This document shows positions 7,647 to 16,384 of a DNA stretch of 64,000 nucleotides, in pieces. The translations under genes were made by a program, and so were the position numbers. How positions within the stretch are numbered: position 1 is the first letter of the stretch; every line of letters begins with the position of its first letter. Under the pieces are notes generated by a model, which ran no database searches, was not told the DNA's origin, and was given only the letters and a program-made list of their open reading frames with translations. The DNA comes from Streptomyces sp. CG 926. GTDB lineage: Bacteria > Actinomycetota > Actinomycetes > Streptomycetales > Streptomycetaceae. The stretch is taken from NCBI RefSeq assembly GCF_003148825.1, contig NZ_QGGZ01000004.1, positions 372,001-436,000 on the forward strand, given 5' to 3'.

Positions 7647-10238
7647 ATGCTGAGGAATTCCATCGATGCCCGGACAGCCGGTCCGCCCGACAATCCGGCA
7701 CCACCCGCCGGTGGTCCCGCCAGTGGTCCCGCCGGCGGGCCGGACGCCGAGGCCGCACGGCTCCTGGCAGAGGTGCTGGCAGAAGTGCTGGCCGATGTCG
7801 TGGGCGTGGAACACGTGTCGGGCGACAGCAACTTCTTCGACGATCTGGGCGCCGATTCGATGGTGATGGCGCGGTTCTGCGCCCGGGCCAGGAAGCGCGC
7901 GCAATTGCCGCCGGTGTCGATGAAGGACGTCTATCGGCATCCCACGGTCGACGGCCTGGCCGCCGCCCTCACCGCTGCCGTGCCCGCCACTGCCCCCACG
8001 GCCGCGCCGGCGGCCGGCCAGGTATCCGTTTCCCCGCCCGTGCCGGCGTCGACGCCGGTAGCCGCTTCCGCGCGCCGGACCGTGAAGCGCGCGGGCACCG
8101 GGCAGTACCTGCTCTGCGCAGTGCTGCAGTTCTCGCTGTTCCTCGGCTACTCGTACCTCGCCGCCCTGGCCGTCGTCCGAGGCCTCCAGTGGGTCGGCGC
8201 CGGCACGGGTGTGCTCGACGTCTACCTCCGCTCCGTGACGGCGGGCGGCGCGGGCTTCGCCGGACTGTGCCTGGTGCCGGTCGCGGCGAAGTGGACCCTC
8301 ATAGGCCGTTTCACGCCCCGCGAGTTCCCCGTCTGGAGCCTCGGCTACGTGCGCTGGTGGCTGGTCAAGACCTTGATCCGGACGAGCCCCGCCCGGCTGT
8401 TCGTCGCGTCGCCCCTGTACGTGGTGTACCTCAGGGCGCTGGGCGCGCGCATCGGCCGCAACGTCGCGATCTTCTCCACGCACCTACCCGCCTGCCCTGA
8501 TCTGCTCACGATCGGTGACGGAACGGTGATCCGTAAGGATGCGCTCCTCTCCTGCTACCGGGCACACGACGGTCTCATCCAGACCGGCCCCGTCACCCTC
8601 GGCAGGGACGTCCTCGTCAGCGAACAGACCGTGCTCGACATCCACACCTCGATGGGCGATCGGTCCCAGCTCGGGCACGCCTCCAGCCTGCACGCCGGCC
8701 AGACCGTCCCCGCCGGTGAGCGCCGCCACGGGTCGCCCGCCGAACCCACCGGCACGGATTTCCGTACGACCGCCGCCGCCGAGTGCTCCACCACCCGGAA
8801 GATCCACTACAGCATCGGGCAGCTGCTCGCCCTGCTGCTGGTGTACCTGCCGCTGACCACCGGAGGCGTCACCCTGCTGCTGGCCGCCCTGCCGGAGCTG
8901 AACACACCGCGTGGGGGCGTGACGTCCGCGTTCACCAGCGGGACGTTCTACCGGGATGCGCTGGCCGCGTCGTTCGTCCTGTTCTTCGGCGCGGCCGTCG
9001 CCGGGCTCCTCGTCCAGGGCACGGTGCCGCGCCTGCTCGGTCCGGCGGTCAAGCCGGACACGGACTATCCGCTCTACGGCTTCCACTACGGTCTGCAGCG
9101 GGCGATCACGTTCCTGACCAACAGGAAGTTCTTCACGGCGCTGTTCGGAGACAGCTCCGCGATCGTCCACTACCTGCGCTATCTCGGCTACGACCTGTCC
9201 CGTGTCGCACAGACCGGTTCGAACTTCGGTACCGAGGTGAAGCACGACAGCCCGTTCTTGAGCTCGGTGGGCACCAGGACGATGGTCGCCGACGGCCTGT
9301 CACTCATCAACGCGGAATTCTCCAACACGTCATTCCGGCTGTCCCGGGTCACGCTCGGAGCCCACAGCTTCCTCGGCAACCGCATCGCCTATCCCGCGCG
9401 GGCCAGGACGGGTGACAACTGTCTGCTGGCGACCAAGGTGATGGTCCCCATCGACGGAGAGGTACGCGAGAACACGGGTCTGCTGGGATCGCCTCCCTTC
9501 GCCATTCCGCGCACGGTGATGAGGGACACCCGGTTCCAGGACCTGGAGAGCGAAGGCGAGTTGCACCGTCACCTGGCGGCCAAGAACCGGCACAACGCCG
9601 TCACGGCAGGGCTGTACCTGGCGGCGCGCTGGATCCATGTCTTCGCCATGACCCTTCTCGCACTGGGTGCCAAAGCCCTGTACCCCACGCTGGGCGCTTC
9701 GGCGATCGCGCTGGACGCCGTCCTCTCACTGCTGTTCACCGTCGTCTACTTCGCGCTGATCGAACGGGCGACCACGGGATTCAAGGCCCAGGAACCGGTG
9801 TACTGCTCGATCTACGAGTCGTCCTTCTGGCGGCACGAACGCTTCTGGAAGATCGCGTCGATCGACTACGCACAGGTCTTCGACGGAACCCCGTTCAAGA
9901 ACGTCGTCTGGCGGTTGCTGGGTGCGCGGATCGGCAAGCGGCTCTTCGACGACGGCTGCTCCCTGCCGGAGCGCACGCTCGTCGCCATCGGGGACGACTG
10001 CACGTTGAACGCGGGCACCGTCGTCCAGTGCCACTCGCAGGAGGACGGCGCCTTCAAGTCCGACCGCACGGTCATCGGTGACGGCTGCACCCTCGGGGTC
10101 GGCGCGTTCGTCCACTACGGCGTGACGTTGGCAGACCGCGTCCAACTCGCCTGCGACTCCTTCCTCATGAAGGGCGAGGAGGTCCCGCGCGGGGCCGTCT
10201 GGGGCGGAAACCCGGCCCGGCCACTCGGCGAGGTCTGA
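7647..10238 (+). CDS. carrier-domain protein with Pls/PosA-type NRPS terminal domain
   Basis: An 863-aa membrane protein. Residues about 33-115 form a peptidyl/acyl carrier domain with the phosphopantetheine serine in L-G-A-D-S71-M. The remainder matches the architecture of the terminal region of epsilon-polylysine and delta-polyornithine synthetases: hydrophobic segments (about 145-170, 190-215, 395-420, 435-465, 660-715) alternating with three soluble blocks bearing hexapeptide left-handed beta-helix repeats (for example IGDGTVIRKDALL, VTLGRDVLV, VIGDGCTLGVGAFV). In Pls-type enzymes A, T and this region are one polypeptide and the terminal region forms peptide bonds iteratively. Here no adenylation domain is attached; a separate A/T protein follows 95 bp downstream. 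ATG 7647 has GGAG 5 nt upstream; GTG 7602 with GGGAG is an alternative start. Confidence 0.85.
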   Translation: MLRNSIDARTAGPPDNPAPPAGGPASGPAGGPDAEAARLLAEVLAEVLADVVGVEHVSGDSNFFDDLGADSMVMARFCARARKRAQLPPVSMKDVYRHPTVDGLAAALTAAVPATAPTAAPAAGQVSVSPPVPASTPVAASARRTVKRAGTGQYLLCAVLQFSLFLGYSYLAALAVVRGLQWVGAGTGVLDVYLRSVTAGGAGFAGLCLVPVAAKWTLIGRFTPREFPVWSLGYVRWWLVKTLIRTSPARLFVASPLYVVYLRALGARIGRNVAIFSTHLPACPDLLTIGDGTVIRKDALLSCYRAHDGLIQTGPVTLGRDVLVSEQTVLDIHTSMGDRSQLGHASSLHAGQTVPAGERRHGSPAEPTGTDFRTTAAAECSTTRKIHYSIGQLLALLLVYLPLTTGGVTLLLAALPELNTPRGGVTSAFTSGTFYRDALAASFVLFFGAAVAGLLVQGTVPRLLGPAVKPDTDYPLYGFHYGLQRAITFLTNRKFFTALFGDSSAIVHYLRYLGYDLSRVAQTGSNFGTEVKHDSPFLSSVGTRTMVADGLSLINAEFSNTSFRLSRVTLGAHSFLGNRIAYPARARTGDNCLLATKVMVPIDGEVRENTGLLGSPPFAIPRTVMRDTRFQDLESEGELHRHLAAKNRHNAVTAGLYLAARWIHVFAMTLLALGAKALYPTLGASAIALDAVLSLLFTVVYFALIERATTGFKAQEPVYCSIYESSFWRHERFWKIASIDYAQVFDGTPFKNVVWRLLGARIGKRLFDDGCSLPERTLVAIGDDCTLNAGTVVQCHSQEDGAFKSDRTVIGDGCTLGVGAFVHYGVTLADRVQLACDSFLMKGEEVPRGAVWGGNPARPLGEV

Positions 10239-10253
10239 CCACGGTCCGACACC

Positions 10254-10283
10254 CATCTCATCTCATCCCATCCCATCCCATCC
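10254..10283 (+). repeat. pentanucleotide tandem repeat (CATCY)6
   Basis: Six tandem units, CATCT twice then CATCC four times, lie in the 95-bp spacer between the carrier/terminal-domain gene and the NRPS gene. This is a likely slippage site. The spacer also holds the GGAGAG ribosome site (about 10323-10328) of the NRPS gene. Confidence 0.85.
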
Positions 10284-10333
10284 GACCACCATCCCGCCCT
10301 CATCCCCATCGGTACGAACACGGAGAGATCCTC

Positions 10334-12853
10334 ATGGCACTCGACGCATCCCCCGGTAGAGAGTTCTGGCACGGCGTCCTCGCCGCCGGCAGCGGCTTCA
10401 CCCCCCTCCCGCGCTGGACCCGGGTACCGGTCGCCGGCGTGGCCGAGTACGAGGCAGCGATCCCGTCGGCCCGAGCGGTGGCACTGCGCCGACTGGCGGA
10501 CGACCTGATGGTGCCGCTGGACCGCGTGCTGCTGACCGCGCACGCGAAGGTACTGGCCGCGCTGAGTGGCGAGCAGGAGGTCACCACCGGCTATGTCGCC
10601 GTTGCCGGAGACCGGCCGCTGCCGTGCACGCTGACGATCGGCCCCGGCTCGTGGCGGACCCTGTTGGGGCGCACCCACCGCACCGTCACGCAACTGCTGG
10701 CGCACCAGGACTTCCCGCTTGACGACCTCAGGCGCGAACTCGGCCTGGTCGAACCGCCTTTCGAGACCGTGCTGGACCCGACCGGCGCGGACGTCCGCAC
10801 GGCCGCCGACAGCGCGTTGTGGGTGGGCATCACCCCTCACGAGGACGGACGGCTGATGCTGCGGCTGCGCCACCGTACCGACGTCCTCGACGCGGACTGC
10901 GCCGCCCGGATCGCTGGATATCACCTCGCCGCGCTCACGTCGATGGTCGCCGACCCCGATGCCGACCATGCGGTGCGAAGCCTGCTGTCGGAGGAGGAGG
11001 TCCGTTTCCAGGTCCACGGGCTTGCCGGACCGCGCCGCGAACTGCCCGAGCGCCGTGTGCACAAGCTGTTCGAGCAACGGGTACGGCGGCACCCGGACGA
11101 CGTCGCCGCCCAGTACGGCGACCGTGAGTGGACCTACCAGGAGCTCAACACCCGGGCCAACCAGCTGGCCCGCGCTCTGCGGGCCCAGGGGCTGCACCGT
11201 GAAGGGGTGGTGGCGGTGGCCATGGAGCGGAACCTGGACTGGTTGGCCGCAGTCCTGGCCGTCTTCAAGGCCGGCGGTGTCTACCTGCCCATCGAGCCGC
11301 ACCTGCCGGCCGAACGGATCAAGGCCATGCTGGCCCGTGCCGGATGCGATCTCGTCGTCACACAGCCGGCCACCGTCGCCGCCGGCGCCTCCCTCCGGGA
11401 GGCCCTCGCCTCCCGGCCCACGGTCCGGACGCTGTTCGTCGACACCGCTGACGACCAGGAGCGTTCCGGCGCCGACCTCGGGATCGACGTCGCGCCCGAC
11501 CAACTGGCCTACATCTACTTCACCTCCGGTTCGACGGGCGAACCCAAGGGCGCGATGTGCGAACACCAGGGCATGCTCAACCACCTCTACGCCAAGATCG
11601 ACGACCTCGAGATCGGCGAAGGGCAGGTGGTCGCCCAGACCGCGCCCCAGTGCTTCGACATTTCACTGTGGCAACTGCTCGCCGCGCTGCTGGTCGGCGG
11701 GCGGACCCTGCTGATCGAGCAGGAAACCATCCTCGACGCCGCCCGGTTCGTCGACACCGTCTCCCGCGGCCGGGTCACCGTGCTGCAGGTCGTCCCCTCC
11801 TACCTCGACGTCGTCGTGTCCCATCTCGAACAGCACCCCCGGGCGTTGCCCGACCTGCGGTTCGTGTCGGTCACGGGCGAACCGCTGAAGCGGGAACTCG
11901 CGCAGCGCTGGTTCGCCGCCCAGCCCCACATCAGGCTCGTCAACGCCTACGGGCTGACCGAGACCAGCGACGACACCAACCACGAGGTCATGGACCGCGC
12001 ACCGCAGGGCGACCGGGTCCCGCTGGGCCCGCCCGTCAACAACGTGCACCTCTACGTCGTCGACGAGCACCTCCGCCCGGTGCCGCTCGGCGCGCCCGGG
12101 GTGATCGCCTTCTCCGGGGTGTGCGTGGGCCGTGGCTACGTCAACGCCCCCGAACTCACCCTGCCCACCTACCTCGCCGACCCGCACCGTGCGGGCAGCC
12201 GCCTGTACCGCAGCGGCGATGTCGGCCGCTGGCTGCCCGACGGCAAGCTGGAATTCCTCGGCCGCCGCGACAACCAGGTCAAGATCCGCGGATTCCGCAT
12301 CGAGATCGGCGAGATCGAAAGCACCCTCCTCCGGGCGCCCGGGGTGCGCGACAGCGCTGTGGTGGTCTACGAACGGCCCGACCGCAGCAGCCATCTGGTG
12401 GCCTTCTACACCGCTTCGCAGCCGCTCGGAACCGACGTCCTGCTGGACCGGCTGGGCGCGTCGCTACCGGCGTACATGATCCCCTCGGCCGTCCACTGGC
12501 GGGAAAGCCTCCCGCTGACCGCCAACAGCAAGGTCGACCGGAAGGCCCTGACCGCTCTGGCCGCGCAACTGGACACCGTCGAGGACGGGGTCCAAGGTCC
12601 GCGTACGGCCGCCGAACTGCGGCTGGCGGCGGCGTGGGCGACGGTGCTCGGCATTGCGCAGGACCGGATCGACCGGCGTGACAACTTCTTCGACCGGGGC
12701 GGCACCTCGCTGTCGGCCGTGAGGCTCGCCGTCGCCCTGGACCGTGCCGTGTCCCCGGCGGACGTCAACCGTCACCCGGTCCTCACCGATCTGGCCCGCT
12801 TCCTGGACTCCGCGTCCCACCGATCCCCCACCGCACAACCGGCCTCGACCTGA
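10334..12853 (+). CDS. NRPS module: truncated C - adenylation - thiolation
   Basis: An 839-aa amino-acid-activating protein. Residues 1-225 resemble only the C-terminal half of a condensation domain; the HHxxxDG catalytic motif is absent, so it is unlikely to condense. Residues about 240-745 are an adenylation domain with Y-F-T-S-G-S-T-G-E-P-K-G near 394, N-A-Y-G-L-T-E-T near 538, Y-R-S-G-D near 626 and the A10 lysine Lys733. Residues about 755-830 are a carrier domain with G-G-T-S792. Aligning by eye to GrsA, the pocket residues read D-I-W-Q-S-T-A-D-D-K (first D is Asp442). The two acidic residues at the 330/331 positions would suit a basic side chain such as Dap, which is inference. It probably loads its own T domain and perhaps the neighbouring carrier protein. 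Confidence 0.9.
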   Translation: MALDASPGREFWHGVLAAGSGFTPLPRWTRVPVAGVAEYEAAIPSARAVALRRLADDLMVPLDRVLLTAHAKVLAALSGEQEVTTGYVAVAGDRPLPCTLTIGPGSWRTLLGRTHRTVTQLLAHQDFPLDDLRRELGLVEPPFETVLDPTGADVRTAADSALWVGITPHEDGRLMLRLRHRTDVLDADCAARIAGYHLAALTSMVADPDADHAVRSLLSEEEVRFQVHGLAGPRRELPERRVHKLFEQRVRRHPDDVAAQYGDREWTYQELNTRANQLARALRAQGLHREGVVAVAMERNLDWLAAVLAVFKAGGVYLPIEPHLPAERIKAMLARAGCDLVVTQPATVAAGASLREALASRPTVRTLFVDTADDQERSGADLGIDVAPDQLAYIYFTSGSTGEPKGAMCEHQGMLNHLYAKIDDLEIGEGQVVAQTAPQCFDISLWQLLAALLVGGRTLLIEQETILDAARFVDTVSRGRVTVLQVVPSYLDVVVSHLEQHPRALPDLRFVSVTGEPLKRELAQRWFAAQPHIRLVNAYGLTETSDDTNHEVMDRAPQGDRVPLGPPVNNVHLYVVDEHLRPVPLGAPGVIAFSGVCVGRGYVNAPELTLPTYLADPHRAGSRLYRSGDVGRWLPDGKLEFLGRRDNQVKIRGFRIEIGEIESTLLRAPGVRDSAVVVYERPDRSSHLVAFYTASQPLGTDVLLDRLGASLPAYMIPSAVHWRESLPLTANSKVDRKALTALAAQLDTVEDGVQGPRTAAELRLAAAWATVLGIAQDRIDRRDNFFDRGGTSLSAVRLAVALDRAVSPADVNRHPVLTDLARFLDSASHRSPTAQPAST

Positions 12854-12898
12854 CCGCCGCACTCCCCCTCCCCCGACACCACCGAATGGACAACGACC

Positions 12899-13957
12899 AT
12901 GTCTTTCACCACTCCCGCCCCGACCGCCCCGACGAGCTTCGTCCCCACGACGGGTATGACGGCCGGACCCGTGTCCGGGATCATGCCTGGGCCCATGCCC
13001 GGGTCCCGAATGGACCTGCAGCCCGGCAAAACCCCGGTGCTGCACGCCCCGGCCCCCGCGCCCGCGGATCCGGCGGCCTGGGCGGCCGAACACCGGCACA
13101 CCCTGCGCGACCTCGTCACCGCGTACGGCGCCGTCCTCGTACGTGGGCTGGAGCTGTCCGACAGCGCGCAGGTCGGTGCGGTCTTCGCCGACCTGGCCCC
13201 CACCCTGATGCCCGACACGGAAGCCTTCGCCCCCCGCGAGGCGTACGGCCCCGGCGTGTACTCCTCGACCGCGTGGCCGGCCAACCAGCCCATGTGCATG
13301 CACCACGAGCTCAGCTACACCCACAGCCCACCCGGTCTCCTGCTCCTGGCCTGCCTGACGGCACCCGTCACGGGCGGAGCCACGGCCCTCGCGGACTCGG
13401 CCGCCGTCCTGGACGCGCTGCCGCCGGAACTCGTCCAGCGGTTCGAAGAGGAGGGCTGGCTGCTCACCCGTACTTATGGTGAGGACATCGGCGCCTCCTG
13501 GGCCGAGGCGTTCGGCACCGAGGACCGTGCCGCCGTCGAGGAGTACTGCCGCGCCCACGCGATCGAGTCCGCCTGGCAGGACGACGGCAGTCTGCGCACC
13601 CGCCAGCGTCGCCCCGCCGTGGTGCGTCATCCGGTCACCGGCCGACGCTGCTGGTTCAACCAGATCGCGTTCCTCAACGAATGGACCCTGGAGCCCGAGG
13701 TGCGGGAGTACCTCATCGATGTGTACGGCGCCGACGCCCTGCCGTTCAACACCCGCTTCGGAGGCGGCGACCCGATCGGCGAGGACGTCGTCGAGCTGAT
13801 CAACACGGTCTACACCGAGCTCACCATCCGCGAGCCGTGGCAGTCCGGCGATCTGATGCTCATCGACAACATCCGCACCGCCCACAGCAGGGAACCGTTC
13901 GAGCCGCCGCGCGAGATTCTCGTCGCCATGGCCGCCCCCGAAGCGAGCACGCGATGA
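12899..13957 (+). CDS. TauD/SyrP-like Fe(II)/2-oxoglutarate-dependent oxygenase
   Basis: A 352-aa non-haem iron oxygenase of the TauD/clavaminate-synthase group. The iron ligands are visible as H135-x-E137 (in M-H-H-E-L-S-Y) and His329 (in R-T-A-H-S-R-E), with the 2-oxoglutarate-binding arginine probably in the following P-P-R-E-I segment. HxE rather than HxD matches clavaminate synthase and SyrP-type enzymes, and SyrP hydroxylates an amino acid while it is bound to a carrier domain. Placed directly after the NRPS gene, it probably hydroxylates the carrier-bound amino acid or the product. The first 40 residues are a Met/Pro/Gly/Thr-rich extension absent from typical members; starts further in are possible since no strong ribosome site precedes 12899. 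The stop overlaps an in-frame ATG of the next gene. Confidence 0.85.
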   Translation: MSFTTPAPTAPTSFVPTTGMTAGPVSGIMPGPMPGSRMDLQPGKTPVLHAPAPAPADPAAWAAEHRHTLRDLVTAYGAVLVRGLELSDSAQVGAVFADLAPTLMPDTEAFAPREAYGPGVYSSTAWPANQPMCMHHELSYTHSPPGLLLLACLTAPVTGGATALADSAAVLDALPPELVQRFEEEGWLLTRTYGEDIGASWAEAFGTEDRAAVEEYCRAHAIESAWQDDGSLRTRQRRPAVVRHPVTGRRCWFNQIAFLNEWTLEPEVREYLIDVYGADALPFNTRFGGGDPIGEDVVELINTVYTELTIREPWQSGDLMLIDNIRTAHSREPFEPPREILVAMAAPEASTR

Positions 13958-13989
13958 ACGTGTCCCGTTCCACGACCGAGGAGTCCGCC

Positions 13990-15093
13990 ATGACCGACCC
14001 GACCACCATCGCCACGGCCACGGCCACGGCGACGACGCCGTCGCCGTCGCCGTCGCCGTCGCCGATCACCGTGCCCCCGTTCGCAGTGATCCCCGGCGCC
14101 CAGGTCCAGCACATCCTTCAGGGCCGGGAACGGCAGATCGTGGAGCTGGTCGAGGACACCTACCGTCTGCACGCCGCGGGGCAGTCGGTGAACCCGCCGT
14201 CGTACTTCCTGCGCTTCCCCGACCGCCCGACCGCCCGCATCATCGCGCTGCCCGCGTCGATCGGCGGACAGGCGCGGGTCGACGGCATCAAGTGGATCTC
14301 CAGCTTCCCCGACAACGTGCAGGCAGGCCTCCCGCGGGCGTCGGCGGTGCTGATCCTCAACGACCACGACACCGGCTACCCGTTCGCCTGCCTGGAGAGC
14401 TCCATCATCAGCGCCACCCGCACGGCCGCGATGGCCGCATCTGCGGCCCACACGCTCATCCGGGCCCGTGGGACCCGTCCGAGACGCATCGGATTCTTCG
14501 GAACAGGTCTGATCGCCCGGTACGTCCACACGTTCCTGACCGCGACCGGTTGGTCCTTCGACGAGATCGGTGTGCACGACACCAGTGCCGACAGCGCGGC
14601 CGGCTTCGAAAGCTACCTGCGCTCCACCCACGACGCCACCACCCGCATCACCGTGCACGACAGCCCCGAGCAGCTGATCCGTTCGGGCGACCTGGTCGTC
14701 TTCGCCACCATCGCCGGTCGGCCGCACGTCCCGGACCCGGCATGGTTCGACCACAACCCCTTGGTCCTGCACGTGTCACTGCGTGACCTCGCGCCCGAGA
14801 TCATCCTCGCCTCGACCAACATCGTGGACGACGTCGAGCACTGCCTCAAGGCCGACACCTCTCCCCACCTGGCCGAACAGCTCACCGGAAACCGGGACTT
14901 CCTCGCCGGCACGCTGCACGACGTCATGGCCGGCCGCGCGGCACTCCCGGCGGACCGACCGGTCGTGTTCTCGCCCTTCGGCCTGGGCGTGCTCGACCTC
15001 GCCATCGGCAAACACGTCTACGACGCGGTGACCGACGCCGGGCAACTGCACGTCATCGACGACTTCTTCCACGAACTGCGCCGATACGGATGA
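13990..15093 (+). CDS. sbnB-like: SbnB-like 2,3-diaminopropionate synthase (ornithine cyclodeaminase fold)
   Basis: NAD-dependent enzyme of the ornithine cyclodeaminase/mu-crystallin fold, predicted to release L-2,3-diaminopropionate from the SbnA product. Recognisable blocks are P-P-S-Y-F-L-R-F near residue 68, V-D-G-I-K-W-I-S-S-F-P near 98, the Rossmann motif G-F-F-G-T-G-L-I-A-R near 165, and L-H-V-S-L-R-D near 258. The ATG at 13990 has GAGGAG 6 nt upstream. An ATG at 13954 overlapping the preceding stop (ATGA) would add 12 residues and couple translation. The first 25 residues are a Thr/Ala then Ser/Pro repeat not found in typical SbnB. It is last in the run of the carrier, NRPS and oxygenase genes, which suggests precursor supply to that pathway. 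Confidence 0.87.
   Translation: MTDPTTIATATATATTPSPSPSPSPITVPPFAVIPGAQVQHILQGRERQIVELVEDTYRLHAAGQSVNPPSYFLRFPDRPTARIIALPASIGGQARVDGIKWISSFPDNVQAGLPRASAVLILNDHDTGYPFACLESSIISATRTAAMAASAAHTLIRARGTRPRRIGFFGTGLIARYVHTFLTATGWSFDEIGVHDTSADSAAGFESYLRSTHDATTRITVHDSPEQLIRSGDLVVFATIAGRPHVPDPAWFDHNPLVLHVSLRDLAPEIILASTNIVDDVEHCLKADTSPHLAEQLTGNRDFLAGTLHDVMAGRAALPADRPVVFSPFGLGVLDLAIGKHVYDAVTDAGQLHVIDDFFHELRRYG
14011..14063 (+). repeat. short tandem repeats in the N-terminal codons of the SbnB-like gene
   Basis: Two adjacent 6-bp repeat runs, GCCACG-type then TCGCCG-type, encode the (AT)n and (SP)n N-terminal tail. They are slippage-prone; copy-number change in 6-bp steps keeps the frame. Confidence 0.8.
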
Positions 15094-15424
15094 GCGGTCC
15101 GACGGACGGGGGCGGGTGGCTCTCAGGTATGAGTTCCGGGACCGCTCCGAGGAGTGATGACGGTGAGTCACGGTCGGTGGGATGTTGGAAGGGTCCCTGA
15201 TGACGAACGAAGAGGAGCGCCCGATGTACCACTCGATCCGACGAACCGTCCCTACCGCCGGCCGGGCGGGGACTGACGGCCGTCCTCCACGGGGACGGAC
15301 CCGGTGGGCGAAGTCCGGTCCAGGCGGCGCGCGTACGTGGCCGGGTGGGCGCGGGGATCCCCCGGATCCCCCACAGCCGTTCGCAATCCCGCCCGATCGG
15401 CGCGCGACGCTTCGCCGCGCCGCT
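15094..15424. other. intergenic region, 331 bp
   Basis: It lies between the convergent sbnB-like gene and the ABC ATPase gene. Plus-strand ATGs at 15200 and 15224 open a frame that simply runs into the antisense of the ABC genes, with no recognisable product. GGACGG and CCGTCC repeats near 15275-15305 can pair weakly. No gene or clear terminator is seen. Confidence 0.4.
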
Positions 15425-16384
15425 TCAGTGGGCGCCGTCCGGGCGCAGTTCGATGTGGTCCGGGGCGAGGTCGACGGCCACGCGGTGTTCCATGCCCAGG
15501 GCCTCCAGGAACTTCGGGGGGAGCTGGACGCGCCCGGAGCGGTCGAGGACGACGTACTCGCGTTCGCTGATGGATTCCTCGCCGTGCTCGTCGGTGACCA
15601 GGCGGCGCAGCACCTCGCTGCTGGTGCGGCCGTCACGGATCGCCACGGTTCGGCGGACCTCGCCCGCCACCATCGGGTCGTGCGTCACGATGACCACCGT
15701 CACGCCGAGTTCCTTGTTCACCGTCCGGAAGGTCTCGAAGACCGCTGCGGCCGTCTCCGAGTCCAGTTCGCCCGTGGGTTCGTCGGCGAGGAGCACCCTG
15801 GGGTCGTTCGCCATCGCCACGGCGATCGCGACGCGCTGTTGTTGGCCGCCGGACAGTTCCGCCGGGCGCCGGTGCGCCAGTTCGCCGATCCCGAGGGCCT
15901 CCAGGATCTCCCCGACCTTGGCCGCTCGGCGGGCGCTCGCGCCACGGCGGGGACTGTCGCCCTTCAGCTGCATCGGCAGGGCGACGTTCTGGGCGGCCGT
16001 CAGGAAGGGCAGGAGATTACGGGCCGTCTGTTGGAAGACGAAGCCGACCGCTTCGCGCCGGTAGCGCAGCCGGTCCCGCGCCGACAGGTCCAGCAGGTCG
16101 TAGCCCGCGACCGTCGCGCTGCCGGCCGTGGGGACGTCCAGGCCCGCCAGGATGTTCAAGAGGGTGGACTTGCCGCTGCCGGAGGCGCCGACCAAGGCCA
16201 TCAGGTCACCTTGGTCGACCGTGAGCTCCAGCCCCTGGAGGGCCTGTACCTCGATGCCGTCCTGGCTGAAGATCCGGACCAGGCGGTCGCAGGCGATCGC
16301 GGCGTCCGCCGCCGGGGTGCGCGGGTCCGCGGCGGCCGTCGCCCGGCGGCGCAGCTCCTCGTACGTCGGCTGGTCGGTTTTCAA
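15425..16384 (-). CDS. ABC transporter ATPase (MacB-type) fused to an AbrB-like domain
   Basis: A 319-aa ATP-binding subunit for the adjacent FtsX-type permeases. Walker A G-A-S-G-S-G-K-S-T, Q-loop F-V-F-Q-Q, signature L-S-G-G-Q-Q-Q-R, Walker B V-L-L-A-D-E-P and H-loop V-T-H-D are all present, so it should be active. After the ATPase (about residue 260) comes a 45-residue tail beginning E-Y-V-V-L-D-R-S-G-R-V-Q-L-P that looks like a SpoVT/AbrB swapped-hairpin domain. That domain usually binds DNA or dimerises. The start is a TTG at 16384 overlapping the permease stop (TTGA), with GGGAG upstream, indicating translational coupling. It is the third gene of the permease-permease-ATPase unit. Confidence 0.87.
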   Translation of the reverse strand: MKTDQPTYEELRRRATAAADPRTPAADAAIACDRLVRIFSQDGIEVQALQGLELTVDQGDLMALVGASGSGKSTLLNILAGLDVPTAGSATVAGYDLLDLSARDRLRYRREAVGFVFQQTARNLLPFLTAAQNVALPMQLKGDSPRRGASARRAAKVGEILEALGIGELAHRRPAELSGGQQQRVAIAVAMANDPRVLLADEPTGELDSETAAAVFETFRTVNKELGVTVVIVTHDPMVAGEVRRTVAIRDGRTSSEVLRRLVTDEHGEESISEREYVVLDRSGRVQLPPKFLEALGMEHRVAVDLAPDHIELRPDGAH

